Part shown: positions 12,401-23,699 of the stretch, piece after piece
How the letters are laid out: each line of letters starts with the position of its first letter
Numbering within the stretch: position 1 is the first letter of the stretch
NCBI GenBank assembly: GCA_036346275.1
Contig: CM070722.1
Span: forward strand, 65,447,524 to 65,511,523
Reading direction: 5' to 3'
DNA: 64,000 nt
Source: Otatea glauca
Taxonomy: Eukaryota; Streptophyta; Magnoliopsida; Poales; Poaceae
The notes under the pieces: model-generated
What the model saw: only the letters and a program-made list of their open reading frames with translations
Database searches by the model: none
What the model was told of the DNA's origin: nothing
Program-made: the position numbers and the translations under genes

Positions 12401-12639
12401 CCTTCCCATTTGCAGCAGTCGGTGCTGCTCACCCATGACACGTTGAGGCCGCCGTTGCCGCCTGGCGAGAGCCCACCTAGGAAGTCGATGAGGGAGTTCT
12501 TCTCCTGCTCCGTGCAGGAGCTGGTGGGAGAGACAGAGGAGAGCAGGAGGACAACAGCAAGGGCAAAAGAAAGGCATGGATAGTTTGGTGTTGCTGCTGC
12601 TGCTGCATGACAAATTGAGTGGCTGCATGGTTCTCTCAT
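9442..12639 (-). CDS. LRR receptor-like kinase, LRR-X (PSKR/PSY1R-like) type
   Basis: An intact single-exon frame of 1065 residues. A signal peptide (hydrophobic core about 22-36) is followed by the SCTEQEK / CCKWEGI leucine-rich-repeat cap, then about twenty LRRs. An island of about 40 residues (525-566) interrupts the repeats before the last few, the hallmark of peptide-hormone and brassinosteroid-type LRR-X receptors. A transmembrane helix lies at about 694-713. The kinase domain runs from about 773 to 1050 with the GCGGNGLVY loop, catalytic Lys811 in LAIKK, HRD Asp909 in HRDIKSSN and DFG Asp927, so it should be catalytically competent. By family it would sit at the plasma membrane and bind an apoplastic peptide; the ligand is unknown. 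In rice such genes form tandem arrays. Here I see one complete copy and, far away at 45.5 kb, a possible N-terminal scrap. Plus-strand frames over this gene are shadows. Confidence 0.93.
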   Translation of the reverse strand: MREPCSHSICHAAAAATPNYPCLSFALAVVLLLSSVSPTSSCTEQEKNSLIDFLGGLSPGGNGGLNVSWVSSTDCCKWEGIICNSDSTVTDVLLSSKGLKGGISTSLGNLAGLLHLNLSHNSLGGSLPMELMFSKSIVVLDISFNRLDGPLPELQSSNPGLPLQVLNISSNFFTGQFPSTTWEEMKNLVALNASNNSFTGQIPASICINAPSFAMIDLCYNQFSGNISPGLGSCSMLRVLKAGHNNLSGSLPDELFNATSLEHLSFPNTGLQGVLDGSHIVKLSNLTVLDLGWTGLSGKIPDSIGQLRRLEELHLDNNNMFGELPPVLGNCTNLRYISLRNNSFTGDLSKVNFTMLDLRIADFSMNHFTGTIPESIYSCSNLIALRLAYNSFHGQFSPSVGNLKSLSFLSITNNSFTNITNALQMLKSCKNLTSLLIGTNFKGETIPQDETIDGFENLQVLTIDACPLVGQIPLWLSKLSKLEVLDLSLNELTGPIPLWINGLPLLFYVDISNNRLTGDIPTALMKMPMLCSEKNAAQLDPKFLELPVYWTPSRQYRLLNAFPNALNLGNNNLTGVIPPEIGQLKMLNGLNFSSNNLSGEIPQRICNLRSLQILDLSNNQLTGALPSALTDLHFLSKFNVSNNELEGPIPTGGQFGTFSNSSYSGNPKLCGPVLSIHCDSGGLSASMRRRNKKAIFALALGVFFGGFAILFLLGRLLMSLRRTNSVHQRKGNNNGDIEATSFNSVSEHLRDMIKGSILVMVPRGKGESNNLTFNDILKATNNFDQQNIIGCGGNGLVYKAELPNGSKLAIKKLNGEMCLMEREFTAEVEALSMAQHDNLVPLWGYCIQGSSRLLIYSYMENGSLDDWLHNRGNVNSFLDWPTRFKIAQGASRGLSYIHDICKPRIVHRDIKSSNILLDREFRAYVADFGLSRLILPYDTHVTTELVGTLGYIPPEYGQAWVATLRGDVYSFGVVLLELLTGKRPVQVLSKSKELVQWVREMRTQGKELEVFDPALTLRERGHEEQMLKVLEVACKCINHNPSMRPTIQDVVSCLDNVDVNLQVEM

Positions 12640-14335
12640 GGAACTCGCCTGCTGCAGGGATGCTTAATTTGGATTCTGATTGGCTAAAGAACCAATGGTT
12701 CGTTCTGCAATAGCATGGGGGGAAAGAAGCTGCTTTCTGTTTCTGTTTTGTTGCTCTTTCGTCGCCGTGCTCCCTCAAAGAAAATGGCAAAAGTTAGATG
12801 CTATATACACATCCAAATCAGATTTTTACACGTTTGCCACCACAATAGTTTCAATCCAGAGAGGAAATAAGAAATACTTTTGTACCCCAGTTCACATGTT
12901 TGACGTTTTGTTTCGGCAGCTATAATTTTAGGCAAAAGTCCAACTTTCCTGTGCAAAAACGTTAGTTGTTATCCTTCTCCAGATCGTCATCGAACTTTGG
13001 AAGTTGCAGTTGAATATTGCACCATGCTCATACTATTTATAATTGCAAATATTTATGCATATCTTCTGATCCAATGATATGACTGTAAGGACAAGAAACC
13101 AATCCATGGTCTACAGAGGAAATTTTGCTGTACATGACATTCAAAGCTTGAGAAGAATTCACTTAACAGCTGATAAACTCTCACCAAGGACAGTTTGATT
13201 TTATAAAAAAAAACATCTAAAAGCAAAGCTCAATTTTTTCAATTTTTCATCGTGATGTGTTCACCTCACACGTGGAACCTTTTTTTCTTTCTTTCTCTGA
13301 AACGCTTTTATTGAACAGGGAAAAAGGCGTCGTCTGTGTGCGAAAGGAACCGGTGCTGAAGATTCGAGCGTTTGCAAGGCACTACTTCTTTTCTTGTAGT
13401 GGCAGGTGCACGCAAAGCAGCACTTGCTTATCTCCAGAGCGCACATAATTTAACGACGTCGTCAGTGTGTATGTATGCGGCTGATTGAAGAGCAAAGAGC
13501 AAGTGGAGCACAAGATAATGGCGAGATTAGGAAGGAGGGGATGGGTGGGTACCCCCTTCTTGACCCCGAGGCGTTTACTTTTGGGAGCTCCGGATGGATG
13601 ATGTATACGTCTGCAGAAAGCTTTTCTGGTTTGTTTCCCCTTGCTCTACGGCGTATGAGTATGACCTATGTATGGATCATGAGAAGAAAAACATCGCGAG
13701 CTAACGTGGGATACGAGATGGTTAGATAAGCAAAGTCGCCGTAAGCTGTAGCTAGATGTGTGCATAGAAGATGGGAGTTCTGAGATGCCTGGATTGGTAT
13801 CCATGTGCTGTCGCCGGCATTGAAAATTACTCTCTCTCTCTTCAATCAGCCACATGCCCTCATGGATCAATCGAGATTTTCGGGTCGACACGGTCTGCAA
13901 ACCTATACAAATTTGTGTGGCACACCACTAAGTCAACTGCAAGATTTTAAATTTGGAACCGAATGATATGGTTCTTCATTAGAATGCATGTTTTCTGAGA
14001 TTTTTTAGTAGTAAGTAGTACCATGCGAAGCATGTGTCTCAAAAAACAAAAAACATATACTAGATTTTTATCTTTCTTGGTGTTACCTTTTTTTTGTGTG
14101 TATTCATACTGTACTTACGGCGTACTTTCTTTTATGAAAGGAGTAGCTGCACAAAGATCTGCTAGTTGCATCGGTGTAGAAGAGCAGAAATGATTTCTCC
14201 GTCTCAATTTGATTCATCACGGATACCTCGTGCGGTCGTCTGTGTCTGTCCAAGAAGAGGGGAAAAGTCAATCATATCCAAATCAAGTCATTCAATTCAG
14301 GCTTCACTTTATTACTACGTTCAGTCGCATATAGT
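12640..14335. other. upstream region of receptor kinase and intergenic DNA
   Basis: The part just right of 12639 should hold the receptor-kinase promoter and 5' UTR; I could not assign a TATA box with confidence. Further right the sequence is AT-rich with no recognisable gene. Short frames at 13257-13900 have no domain. Confidence 0.4.
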
Positions 14336-14480
14336 TATTTTTTTTGAAATTAAGGGCAAAAACTCTGTCATTTATTTCAAAAAAAAAGTAATATAGTAGC
14401 CTTTAAATAAGAAGTTACAACGGTATCGACCATCAATCTCAACATGAGAGGCACCAATATTGAAGTAGAACCCCAAATTT
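14336..14480 (-). mobile_element. 3' tail of a LINE-like non-LTR element
   Basis: Read on the minus strand it gives GAAATAAATGACAGAG followed by an A-rich run, nearly the same wording as the plus-strand tail at 29905-29950. Only the tail is recognisable; no reverse transcriptase is present. Confidence 0.4.
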
Positions 14481-14485
14481 GGAGA

Positions 14486-14880
14486 CTTCCCACAAAAGCA
14501 AATACACCAATAGGACCAACACTTCTTGGGGTCGTCACCGGCCATTGCCCTCACCCGCCGGCACCATTTCCCTCACCTGCCACCACCCTCACCGTCGACA
14601 CAGACGATGCCTTTGCCGATCTCTTCCTCACTGGACGACGGCGTGGATAGCCTGAGCCGCGCGCTGGAGCAAGCGCCGCTCGCCACAGTTGACAAGGCCG
14701 GCGTCTGGTATGGCCGCCGGAAGGTCCCCGAGCACCGCACCCCACTGTTGTTACTGCCTCGCCGCTCTCTGCCAACCGAGCACAAAGCATCATCTGAGCA
14801 CCACCTACAACCGCCTCGCCACTTGCGACCGTCTCGCCGCGCTTCGCCGCCACCCGAGCGTCTTCGTTTGACACTTTAGA
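14486..14880 (+). pseudogene. GC-rich gene fragment of unknown origin
   Basis: A GC-rich island lies between AT-rich flanks. The frame starting at about 14526 reads PISSSLDDGVDSLSRALEQA then DKAGVWYGRRK, which looks protein-derived, but no family is recognised. No start context or splice sites link it to other exons. It may be a captured gene fragment, or simply an open GC-rich stretch. Confidence 0.25.
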
Positions 14881-16972
14881 CATATCTACAGTCAAACTTT
14901 CGAAACTTTGATTGGTAATATCTTTTACATATTTTAAGTTGGATATATAAAAAGGATATATATATATATAACAATTACCTGGGGCACCAGGGTCCAAAAT
15001 AGGTATTTCTCTTACGTATTTGCACGCGAAATTTTTAGGATATTGAGTTTAATCAGTTTACTAACTAGTTCAAACAAGTTTGAACTGAAATTCAAAGTAG
15101 AGTTTCCTTTTTATGATGATAGTTTGATTATAGGTATGTGCTGATTTTATATATAAATCAGCAAAGTATGTGTTCTAAATTCGTTCAAATCTTTGAATTC
15201 GAACATATTTTTTTAAAGGTATGTGTTTCATTTGAATTGTTATAGATAGGTATATAGTCTAAAACTGAAAGTTTATCATAGCGCCCCCTTTCGCCATCCC
15301 CTCTCTCTATATATATATGTGTGTCTGGAAAAGTACTTCATAATATCATAATTTTATTGGATTTTATAAATGTATTATAATAGAAATCATTGAATAAACT
15401 ATGTTTTGGAGACTATGTCGATATTCAAAACAACAATTATTTGTGATCGAAAGGATATCAATTTCATGCAATTCACAGGGCGACAGCACGTCGTTCAACG
15501 TATCGTATACAATCTACGGACTAGTCAGAGAAGCTATACAAGGTACAACTCGAAGACCATAATATACGAATGGGATTTATCACTCGTTTAAATTTTCGAT
15601 GGATTTCAGCCGAAGGCGGAGGAGACTGTACGTCCACGTACGAATCTAGAAACACATCCAGCAGTGAAAAATTGGACTAAAATTGACACACACAAAAAAA
15701 GGGTCAGTGGTAGCATTTCGGTAGATTAGATGATTAATTGCCTTGACGGTGTATAGACACGGTCTTTGGAAGGTAGTATCTCACATGACTCTTGCCTTCA
15801 CATTACGACACCTTTGTGGATAGAAAACGTATGTTGTATACAATTAGACGACGATTTGGGTACTGAGTGCAGCTACGAAGGCGTCCAAACGTTGATGTAG
15901 TGCGGTTCTTGTCTTTTGGTTCGGAAGGCCTTTATTTTAGTGACGTTTCCCTCTCGCATTGCGTACGCAAAAAATTTATAGAAAAGACGAGAAGATTGAC
16001 TAAATGAAGGGGCCATGGCGAGTTGACATGATCGCGATTCCAACCGGTGGTTGGGACGCGAATTATTCCGGTATCGTAGTGGTAGTTGAGCTTTGCTTGT
16101 GCGCCCATCAGCGGCCGTCTCTGTCGTGATAGACGGCCTCGGCTCAAGCACAGATGAACGATTCGTATCTGTTCTAAAAATTAAAAGTTAATGATCCGTA
16201 TCTCAGAAGCACCTAGGCTTGCCGGGCAAAATGCTTTGCCCATAAACTCACCTTATCCGATAGAAATGCTTTATGGTGCTTGGGAGATATCTGAAGTTCT
16301 TAACTTGCTGCACTGGAAAAGCATCAGCCGTTGTTTATCGAAAGGTAATCTGAGTGAGATGTTTCACGGTGCTTAAGAGTGACAGCGATTTCACAACTTA
16401 TACACAGAGGAAAAACCTTTTTTTTTCTTCACGAAATTAGAGTAAGAATGTAAACACATGCAGTACTATGTTGGTTTGTTTGCTTAGATATATAGCACTA
16501 CACGATCTCATGAAAAGATAATGTTCTCGCCAATGACTGGTCAATTAATTGTAAACATCCTACTACTGTTTCTATTACGGAAATTCACTAGTCAATTAAT
16601 TGTACTTCTTGCGCGAGCTTAAAAATGGTTCATGCATCTATGCCGAAAAAGAAAAGAACAGGTCCAAATCTCTTTGTGAAGTCAGCAACTTACATGCTTG
16701 GTCTTGGTCTCGTATATATATTGTCAACATCTTTGGTGAACGTACGATTTGTTTTTTCTATTTGGCACTTGGCATTAGGTGGTGGTAGTTTTGACATTGT
16801 TTAATTCATTATTTTTCCGTACTCGTCTATTAGTCTAGGAATCCATCTCTTTCCTTGACTTACATCGTACTGCTCATTATTAATCTAGCCAAAACTTATG
16901 TTTCACCCAAAACCACGAGCAGTGCCTCCTGAGGAGCCTGAAAATTTTTCTTGGCGACTTTTGACAAATTCG
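14881..16972. other. AT-rich intergenic DNA left of the CACTA element
   Basis: There is a short (TA)n run at about 14953-14970. No gene is recognised. Minus-strand frames at 15873-16151 have no domain. Confidence 0.4.
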
Positions 16973-17330
16973 CACTACTACAGAACAGGCAATCTTTGTC
17001 GGCATATCACTGCCGGTTAGGATTGAGCCGGCAGTGATAACGTATCTCTGTCGGTTCGAAAGTTAAGTTGGGGGAGAACTTATCACTGCCGGTTCATGCA
17101 ACCAACCGGCAGTAAAAAGCAAGATATCACTGCCGGTTTGAGACAACAACCGGCAGAGATATATCTCTCGCCGGTCGTTCTTAAACCGGCGATGATACTT
17201 GCATTTTCACCGCCGGGTTAAAGCGAGAACCGCGGTGATATTATCTTCCGCGCAATATGTTTTTCGCGCATTCAAAGCTTATCACTTTGGGTTCTGCGCA
17301 GAACCGGCAGTGATAAGTCTTTATATAATC
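16973..17330. repeat. CACTA left subterminal motif array
   Basis: Repeated hairpin-forming pairs of TATCACTGCCGGTT and AACCGGCAGTGATA, with CACCGCCGG variants, begin just inside the terminal repeat and stop at a TATA-like TTATATAATC. In CACTA elements such arrays are transposase-binding sites. Confidence 0.85.
17321..17329 (+). promoter_or_regulatory. TATA-like box at the end of left subterminal array
   Basis: TTATATAATC immediately follows the last AACCGGCAGTGATAAG motif and lies about 590 bases upstream of the TNPD-like start. Inferred from position and sequence only. Confidence 0.4.
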
Positions 17331-17916
17331 GAGACCCCGCCTCGACCGATCGAGCAAAGACAGAGAGGCGCTCTGTCTTTTGCTCGATTTGTAGATTGCG
17401 ACGATCTGCTGCCAAAAAATTTGTTAAAATTTGTATTGTACTTCTTTTCGAGGTTAGTAATTTGATCTCTATTTTTGTAAATAATAAAAATTGCCACGTG
17501 GATTTTTACATAATGAAAAAAGGTGTATTTTCAAATGTTGAAATAATAAAAACTTGTTAGATGGATATTTACCTAATAAAAAAATGTTGATATATTTTAA
17601 TGTACTCAAAGTATATCCTAAGTACTTACAATTTTTTCCAAATTTGTAAATAATAAGGAATTGCAAGATGGATATTGACGCAATGAAAAAAAGATTGATA
17701 TATTTTGATATAGTCTAAATATATCCTAAATATTTACAATTATTTTACTTTTTTTACAATACTAATAAATTGCTACATGGATTTTTACATAACGAAAAAA
17801 GGTTGATGTATTTTAATATAGTAAAAATTGCTACATATTTTTTAAATCTAATCGTTTACAATTATTTGTTATTTGCAATTATATGCGTATGTAATGTTTG
17901 ATTTAATTAATTGTAG

Positions 17917-20900
17917 ATGGACCGAAGGTGGATGTATGACACGGACCGTTGTGGGGCAGAGTTTTTTAATGGTGTGAGTTATTTTCTAAACGTGGCTGCG
18001 CGCTAAGTCGAAGAATCATGGACTACATGTGCTGTCCATGCGTTGATCGCAAAAATCGAAGTCGTTTTCTACCATAGAGTCGATACGTGCACACTTGCTT
18101 CGAAGAGGTTTCAAGGCTGGCTATACCTGTTGGACCAAGCACGGCGAAGATGAGATTGTACATGAAGGGCAACACATTATTGAAGATGACGGAGACAACG
18201 GTATGACGGCAGTTGAAGATACATTTGTCAACAGCCACGACGACGATCTGGATCAAATGTTGCGTGATGGGGAGGGAGACTTCACGAGTGAAAGAGAGTT
18301 TCAAAAGTTCCAACATATGGTACAGGATTCCACGACACCATTGTACCCAGGCTACAAGGAGGAGCACAAAAAATTGCAGACCGTGCTTACACTACCGCAG
18401 TTGAAGGCAAGCAATGGTTGGTCCGATAAGAGCTTCACTGAGCTCTTATGTCTCTTGGGGGATTTGCTTCCAGAGAGTAACGTGTTGCCTACAAGTACGT
18501 ACCGGGCCAAGCAGGTTGTCTGCCCGTTGGGATTGGAAGTACAAAGGATACACGCATGTCCAAACGATTGCATGTTGTATCGCAATGAGTTTGCGGACTT
18601 GGATGATCGTCTTGTTTGCAAAGCAAAGCGGTATAAGAACAACGATGATGACATCGATAGTGAAGATGTCGGGTGAAGCGTAAGAAGATGAGATCTCCCG
18701 TAAGGTGGTGTGGTATTTTCCTATAATTCCCGTCTCAATCGATTGTTTGCGAACAAAAGGCATGCCCAATTGCTACGATGGCACGCCAAGAGCGTAAGAA
18801 CGATGGAATGCTCAGACACCCTGCTGACTCTGTGCAATGAAGGAACATCGACAGAAAATATAAGAAGCACTTTGCATATGATGTAAGGAATATAAGGTTC
18901 GGGTTGAGTACGGATGGGATGAATCCTTTCGGTAACATGAGCGATCGTCATAGCACTTGGCGGTAACTCTATGTATCTACAACCTTCCTCCTTGGCTTTG
19001 TATGAAGCGGAAGTACATTATGATGCCACTACTGATCCAAGGGCCCAGGCAACCTGGCAACGATATCGATGTGTACATCAAACCATTGGTTGAAGATCTT
19101 CTAATCTTGTGGAACGATGGAATACGGGTATGGGATGAGTATAAAAGAGAGAACTTTATCCTACGCGCATTGTTGTTCGTAACCATCAATGATTACCCTG
19201 CCCTTGGTAACCTGTCGGGCCAGACGACAAAAGGCTTCAATAGATGCATCCAATGCTTAGATGGTACAGCTAGTCGGTGGCTGAAGAACTGTCGAAAAAT
19301 GTCTTACATGCGGCATCGTAGGTTCCTCCGCAAGGATCATCCATACCGTAATAATAAGAAAGCTTTTGATGGGACAAAGGAGACCACTTTAGCTCCGAAG
19401 AATCACACTGGGAGAGAGATATTTGCAGCTATAAGGGATCTTAAAATTATCCACGGAAAGGGAGCAGGCAGTACATCTATCCCGAGTTCCCGTGATAAGG
19501 CTCCTTTGTGGAAAAAGAGATCGATATTTTGGGTCCTACCTTCGGCAAGACTTAGAAGTGCGACACGCAATCGACGCCATGCACATAGAGAAGAACGTGT
19601 GTGACGCTTTGCTTGGTATCTTCTTGGATATACCGCAAAACAAAAGATACTCTCAAGCACGGATGGACCTTGAAGATATGAAACTCGGAAGGATCTGCAT
19701 CACGAGACATGGATACAGGGAAAAGTACCTTCCCGCACTGCTACACTCTGAGCAAGAAAGAAAAATTAGCTTTGTGCGAATGCTTGCACGGAGTGAAAGT
19801 TCCGTCCGGATACTCGCCAACATAAAGAGACTAGTCTCAATGAAAGACTTAAAATTAATTGGTATGAAGTCTCACGATTGCCACGTGATGATGACGCAGA
19901 TGCTTCCAATTGCGCTTAGGGTGTTCGCGCGAGAAAGTCCGAGACCCAATTGTGAAGTTGTGTTCATTCTTCAACGCGATTTCACGAAGGCCATCGATCC
20001 ATTGAAACTAGATAAGCTACGAGAAGACGTGGTCCACACTCTCTGCAGACTCGAGATGTGTTTCCCTCCATCTTTTTTTGATATTATGGTCCATCTCATT
20101 GTTCACATCGTGAAAGAGATACGGATTCTCGGTCCCATGTTTCTACATCAGATGTATCCTTTTGAGAGGTTCATGGGGTCATAAAGAAATATGTTCAGAA
20201 TCGACATCTACGGAAGGTTGCATTGCGCTTGGTTGGGGAACCGAGGAGGTCATTGAGTTCTGCGTTGATTACATGGATCTCAAACCGATTGGTGTGCCTA
20301 CATCACGACATGAGGGTAGGCTACGAGGAAAGGGACATGGGCGAAATCACTCCGTACAAACAATCTAGCTTCATTCACACAAGCACATTTCGCAGTTCTG
20401 GGACAATCAGTTGTGGTGGCCCCGTATGTTAACATGCACAAGAGCATGCTATCTAGAACAAACCCAACGAAGTCAGAGGGTTGGATCGCGAGAGAGCATA
20501 GACATAACTTCGGCGATTGGTTGCGTAGGCACATGATGCATACGGAGACAGAGTGCGCTCAGTTGAAGGTGTTGGCTCAGGGACCGTCCACTACAATTCG
20601 GACATTCCAAGGATACGATATAAATGGTTTTACTTTTTATACAAGAGCACAAGATAAAAGAGCACCAACCAAAACAGCAGTATCCGTGATGCATGCCTCA
20701 CGACAAAGAACGGAGATAGGAAAACCTACTACGGATTCATAGAAGAGATTTGGGAGCTTGATTACGGACCTTTGAAGGTCCCTCTCTTTCGGTGCCAATG
20801 GGTAAGACTTCCAAGGGGCATGAACATCGACAAGTACAGTATCACTACCGTGGACCTAAAACTGGTCGGATACAGAGAAGAACCATTCGTACTTGCTAAT

Positions 20901-20966
20901 TGTGTTACACAAATCTTTTTTGTAACCGATCCAGCTAACAAGGAGCGCCACGTGGTTATTCAATGA
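17917..20966 (+). pseudogene. TNPD-like (tnp2 family) CACTA transposase, multiply frameshifted
   Basis: It starts at ATG 17917 after a TTGTAG acceptor with MDRRWMYDTDRCGAEF, the usual opening of grass tnp2 transposases, but meets a stop after about 30 codons. The frame resumes as LLRRGFKAGYTCWT (near 18095), CPNDCMLYRNEF (near 18555), RENFILRALLFVTINDYPA (near 19150), DAMHIEKNVCDALLG (near 19580) and the C-terminal LFRCQWVRLPRG near 20785. At least five phase changes separate these blocks. Introns could explain one or two, but stops inside conserved blocks argue for decay. The family recognises CACTA ends and cuts them; this copy should be inactive. Confidence 0.85.
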
Positions 20967-21583
20967 AAAAGAAGGATTGTCGGGGTTGAGAATGTTGTCG
21001 ACAAGGAAGAGTACAACCAATTGATGAGCTTCCTCCTTTCGGAGAGGACGTTGACCTCGGTCTCATGGAGGAGAGTGAGGACGGTTACATACATACGCGC
21101 GATCATGACGAAGGTCGAATCGTAGCTTAGTTGTCCTAATTAAATACATTTTATTTTCTCATATGTAACAATTAATGTATTCTTTTGTCATATGTATCAA
21201 TTTGTGTGAATTCAACTTCATCTGTGTTTTTTGTATTTGTGTGAATTTTTGAAGCGATGGTTGGTCTCTGCATTTGTTTGAATTTAAATCAAATATTACA
21301 TGTCCGAAGTATTCTTCCAAAATTTCGGAAAATTTGGATAAAATTGATAGGATTTCAAAACAGTGAGCAATTTGAATTTTTTATTTTGAAATATTAAAAC
21401 TATGAAAACAGTGAGCAATCTGGATTTTTATAATTTTACAACTTTGTCAAAACTTAGGGACATATTTAAATCAAATATTACATGTCTGAAGTATTCCTCC
21501 AAAAATTTGCGTAAAATTTGGATAAAATTGATAGGATTTAAAACTCCTAAAGCAATCGTCCTTTGAAAACTTTGACATAATTG

Positions 21584-21958
21584 ATCGAGCTTATCACTGC
21601 GGTTGTCTCGTTAAGCCGGCGGTGAAGTGCTTTATCACCGCCGGTTTGTAGTATTAACCCGACAAAGTGACAATCAAATATTACGCGGTTTTGTTTTGAA
21701 CCGCGATGATAAATACTTTCACCGCCGGGTGTAGATACAACCGGCAGTGATAATGTATTATTACCGTCGGGTTGAGATTGAACCGCGGTGATAAAAACTT
21801 TCACCGCCGGTTGAGCTTGAACCGACAAGATAAATACTTTCACCGCCGTTGAGCTTGAACCGGCGGTGATAATTCAACTATCACCGCCGGTTCTCTTTAT
21901 TATCCGGCGGTGATAGTGTATCACTTGCCGGTTTTGTGGTGACCGGCAGTGATACTCT
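21584..21958. repeat. internal subterminal-type motif array inside the CACTA element
   Basis: About ten inverted CACCGCCGGTT / AACCGGCGGTG motifs lie in the middle of the element, closer to a CACCGCC variant than the CACTGCC form at the termini. The array ends with GACCGGCAGTGATACTC and is followed at once by CCCTATAAATTG. This copies the layout of the left end. Confidence 0.8.
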
Positions 21959-21963
21959 AACCC

Positions 21964-21970
21964 TATAAAT
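21964..21970 (+). promoter_or_regulatory. TATA box after the internal CACTA array
   Basis: TATAAAT sits directly after the last motif of the internal array and is followed by a GC-rich, UTR-like leader (21971-22260). It could drive the downstream TNPA-like gene, or be a fossil promoter of a second, fused element. Confidence 0.45.
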
Positions 21971-22904
21971 TGAACGCCGCGCCACTCACCCCTCATTTCC
22001 ACTTCAACTCGACGCCGCCGTTCTCCTCGCAGACGCCCGCCGTCGCCCGCATCGCCCGGCCGTCGTCTCGACCTCACCGCCGGACCACCGCCCGCCGCCG
22101 CTTCAAATCGGAGGTGACTTTCTTTTCATTTTTTCGCTTCAAATCGGAGGTGACTAGATCCGAATGCCATGGCCGCCGGCGTCTGGCGTCCTCCCGCCGG
22201 CCGTTGGGGTGCGTCGATGGCAAGGAATGGGCGGCAACGGCTTCATCGCGGTGAGACGTCGGCGATTCGCTCACGGGCATCCAATGCGAGTGGCATGGTG
22301 TTTGGACTCGAATCGACGCGCGTGCGTGGCTTTAATTAGGTTAAGATTGGAGTTTGGTGTCCGGAATCACATGCGATTAGTTTTCATTAGCCTTGATGGA
22401 GTTTGAGCGACGAGCTCATGTAAGTAGCCTAAGGTCCCGAGGCTTAAAGTCGTTTTAACTTATGAAAACCAAGAAACTCTTCTAAATGATTCAGCTTTTT
22501 AAGCAACTTTTGATATAAATAGGAAAATTTGGTGAGGGTGGTTCTTTGGGTAGGTCGATGTGTGTATGTGCATGTGATTTAGGTAGATCAATCAACATGG
22601 GGTAACAAATTGTTTAATCCAATCCCACCGATTCATATGTAGGACTTCCAATTACACCGAGAATTCCGCTCATCACGCTTTAGGCTTGTCAACTAACTGT
22701 CTTTGTCCACTTCTAAAAGTAACTTTGCCTATGCCGCACTCGCTTAGGCTTCAAGTCATCCTTTTATTCTAGCATTAGCATTAATATGGTTTATAGAAAA
22801 AATAGCATCACCATTAATCTAGTATGGGGTGTAGTTCACAGCGTGATCAAAGTTCCTCAAGCCTCAACCCCAAACTCGCGCTCAACTAAACTGTCTATCC
22901 TTTT

Positions 22905-23000
22905 ATGCACAATTATTTGTCTATATATTTTTATGCACAATTATTTGTCCATATATTTCTATGCACAATTTAACCATTTTTATGCACAATTATTTGAATT
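22905..23000. repeat. short tandem repeat, ATGCACAATTATTTG unit
   Basis: Four spaced copies of TATGCACAATT(ATTTG) lie at about 22912, 22940, 22970 and 22990 with period about 28 bases, separated by T-rich spacers. Non-coding. Similar local phrases (ATGTATATGTGTATG) recur at 23203-23250, 23467 and 23573. Confidence 0.6.
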
Positions 23001-23699
23001 TGAATTAACCAACCATAACACCAACGAAGCACGTGCTCGTGAGGCCATACATAATTATAAACATGTAGTGTATTCGAATGACATTCATGTGAAGACTTTA
23101 TTCTTTAGACATTGTGGAGAAGTCACGACTTTATTCTTTGTATTGCATTTTTAATAAATTTCATTGTATAATTTTTTCCTTTCATGTGAGAAGCTTGCTA
23201 AATGTATGTATATGTGTATGGTTACTGGATGTATATGTGTATGGTTACCGGATCTGTATGTAACGTGCATATGTTTATTGTTTGTATGTTTGATTTGTGC
23301 CGTGAGACATAATGTGCATATGCGCTTATTCGAAAATATGTGCTAACACATCGACAAAGTATATATGTATGTGTACATCTCCTGCAGATGTGTATATATG
23401 TTGTGTACGTGTATGCTTATATTTGTGTTCATGGTCAAAATATTCTAGAGAATGCAGATTCAAAAAGATGTATATGTGTATGTATCCTACAATATTAAAG
23501 AAAAATGAAAGAGGCAACACTTCAACTGACCATTCTCAATTTCAAGTAGTTCTCTACAATATTAATGTAAAGATGTATATGTGTATGTATCCCGGATATG
23601 TAAACATCCTTTCACGGATTAACTTTAATGTCAATCCTCGCTTGTACGTGTCTTTCAAAAATGACCTTGTTAATTGGAAATTTTCAACAAACTTGCTAG

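Noticed and set aside
10277..12583. Several plus-strand ORFs of 75-195 codons
   Set aside because: Shadows antisense to the LRR receptor-kinase coding frame.
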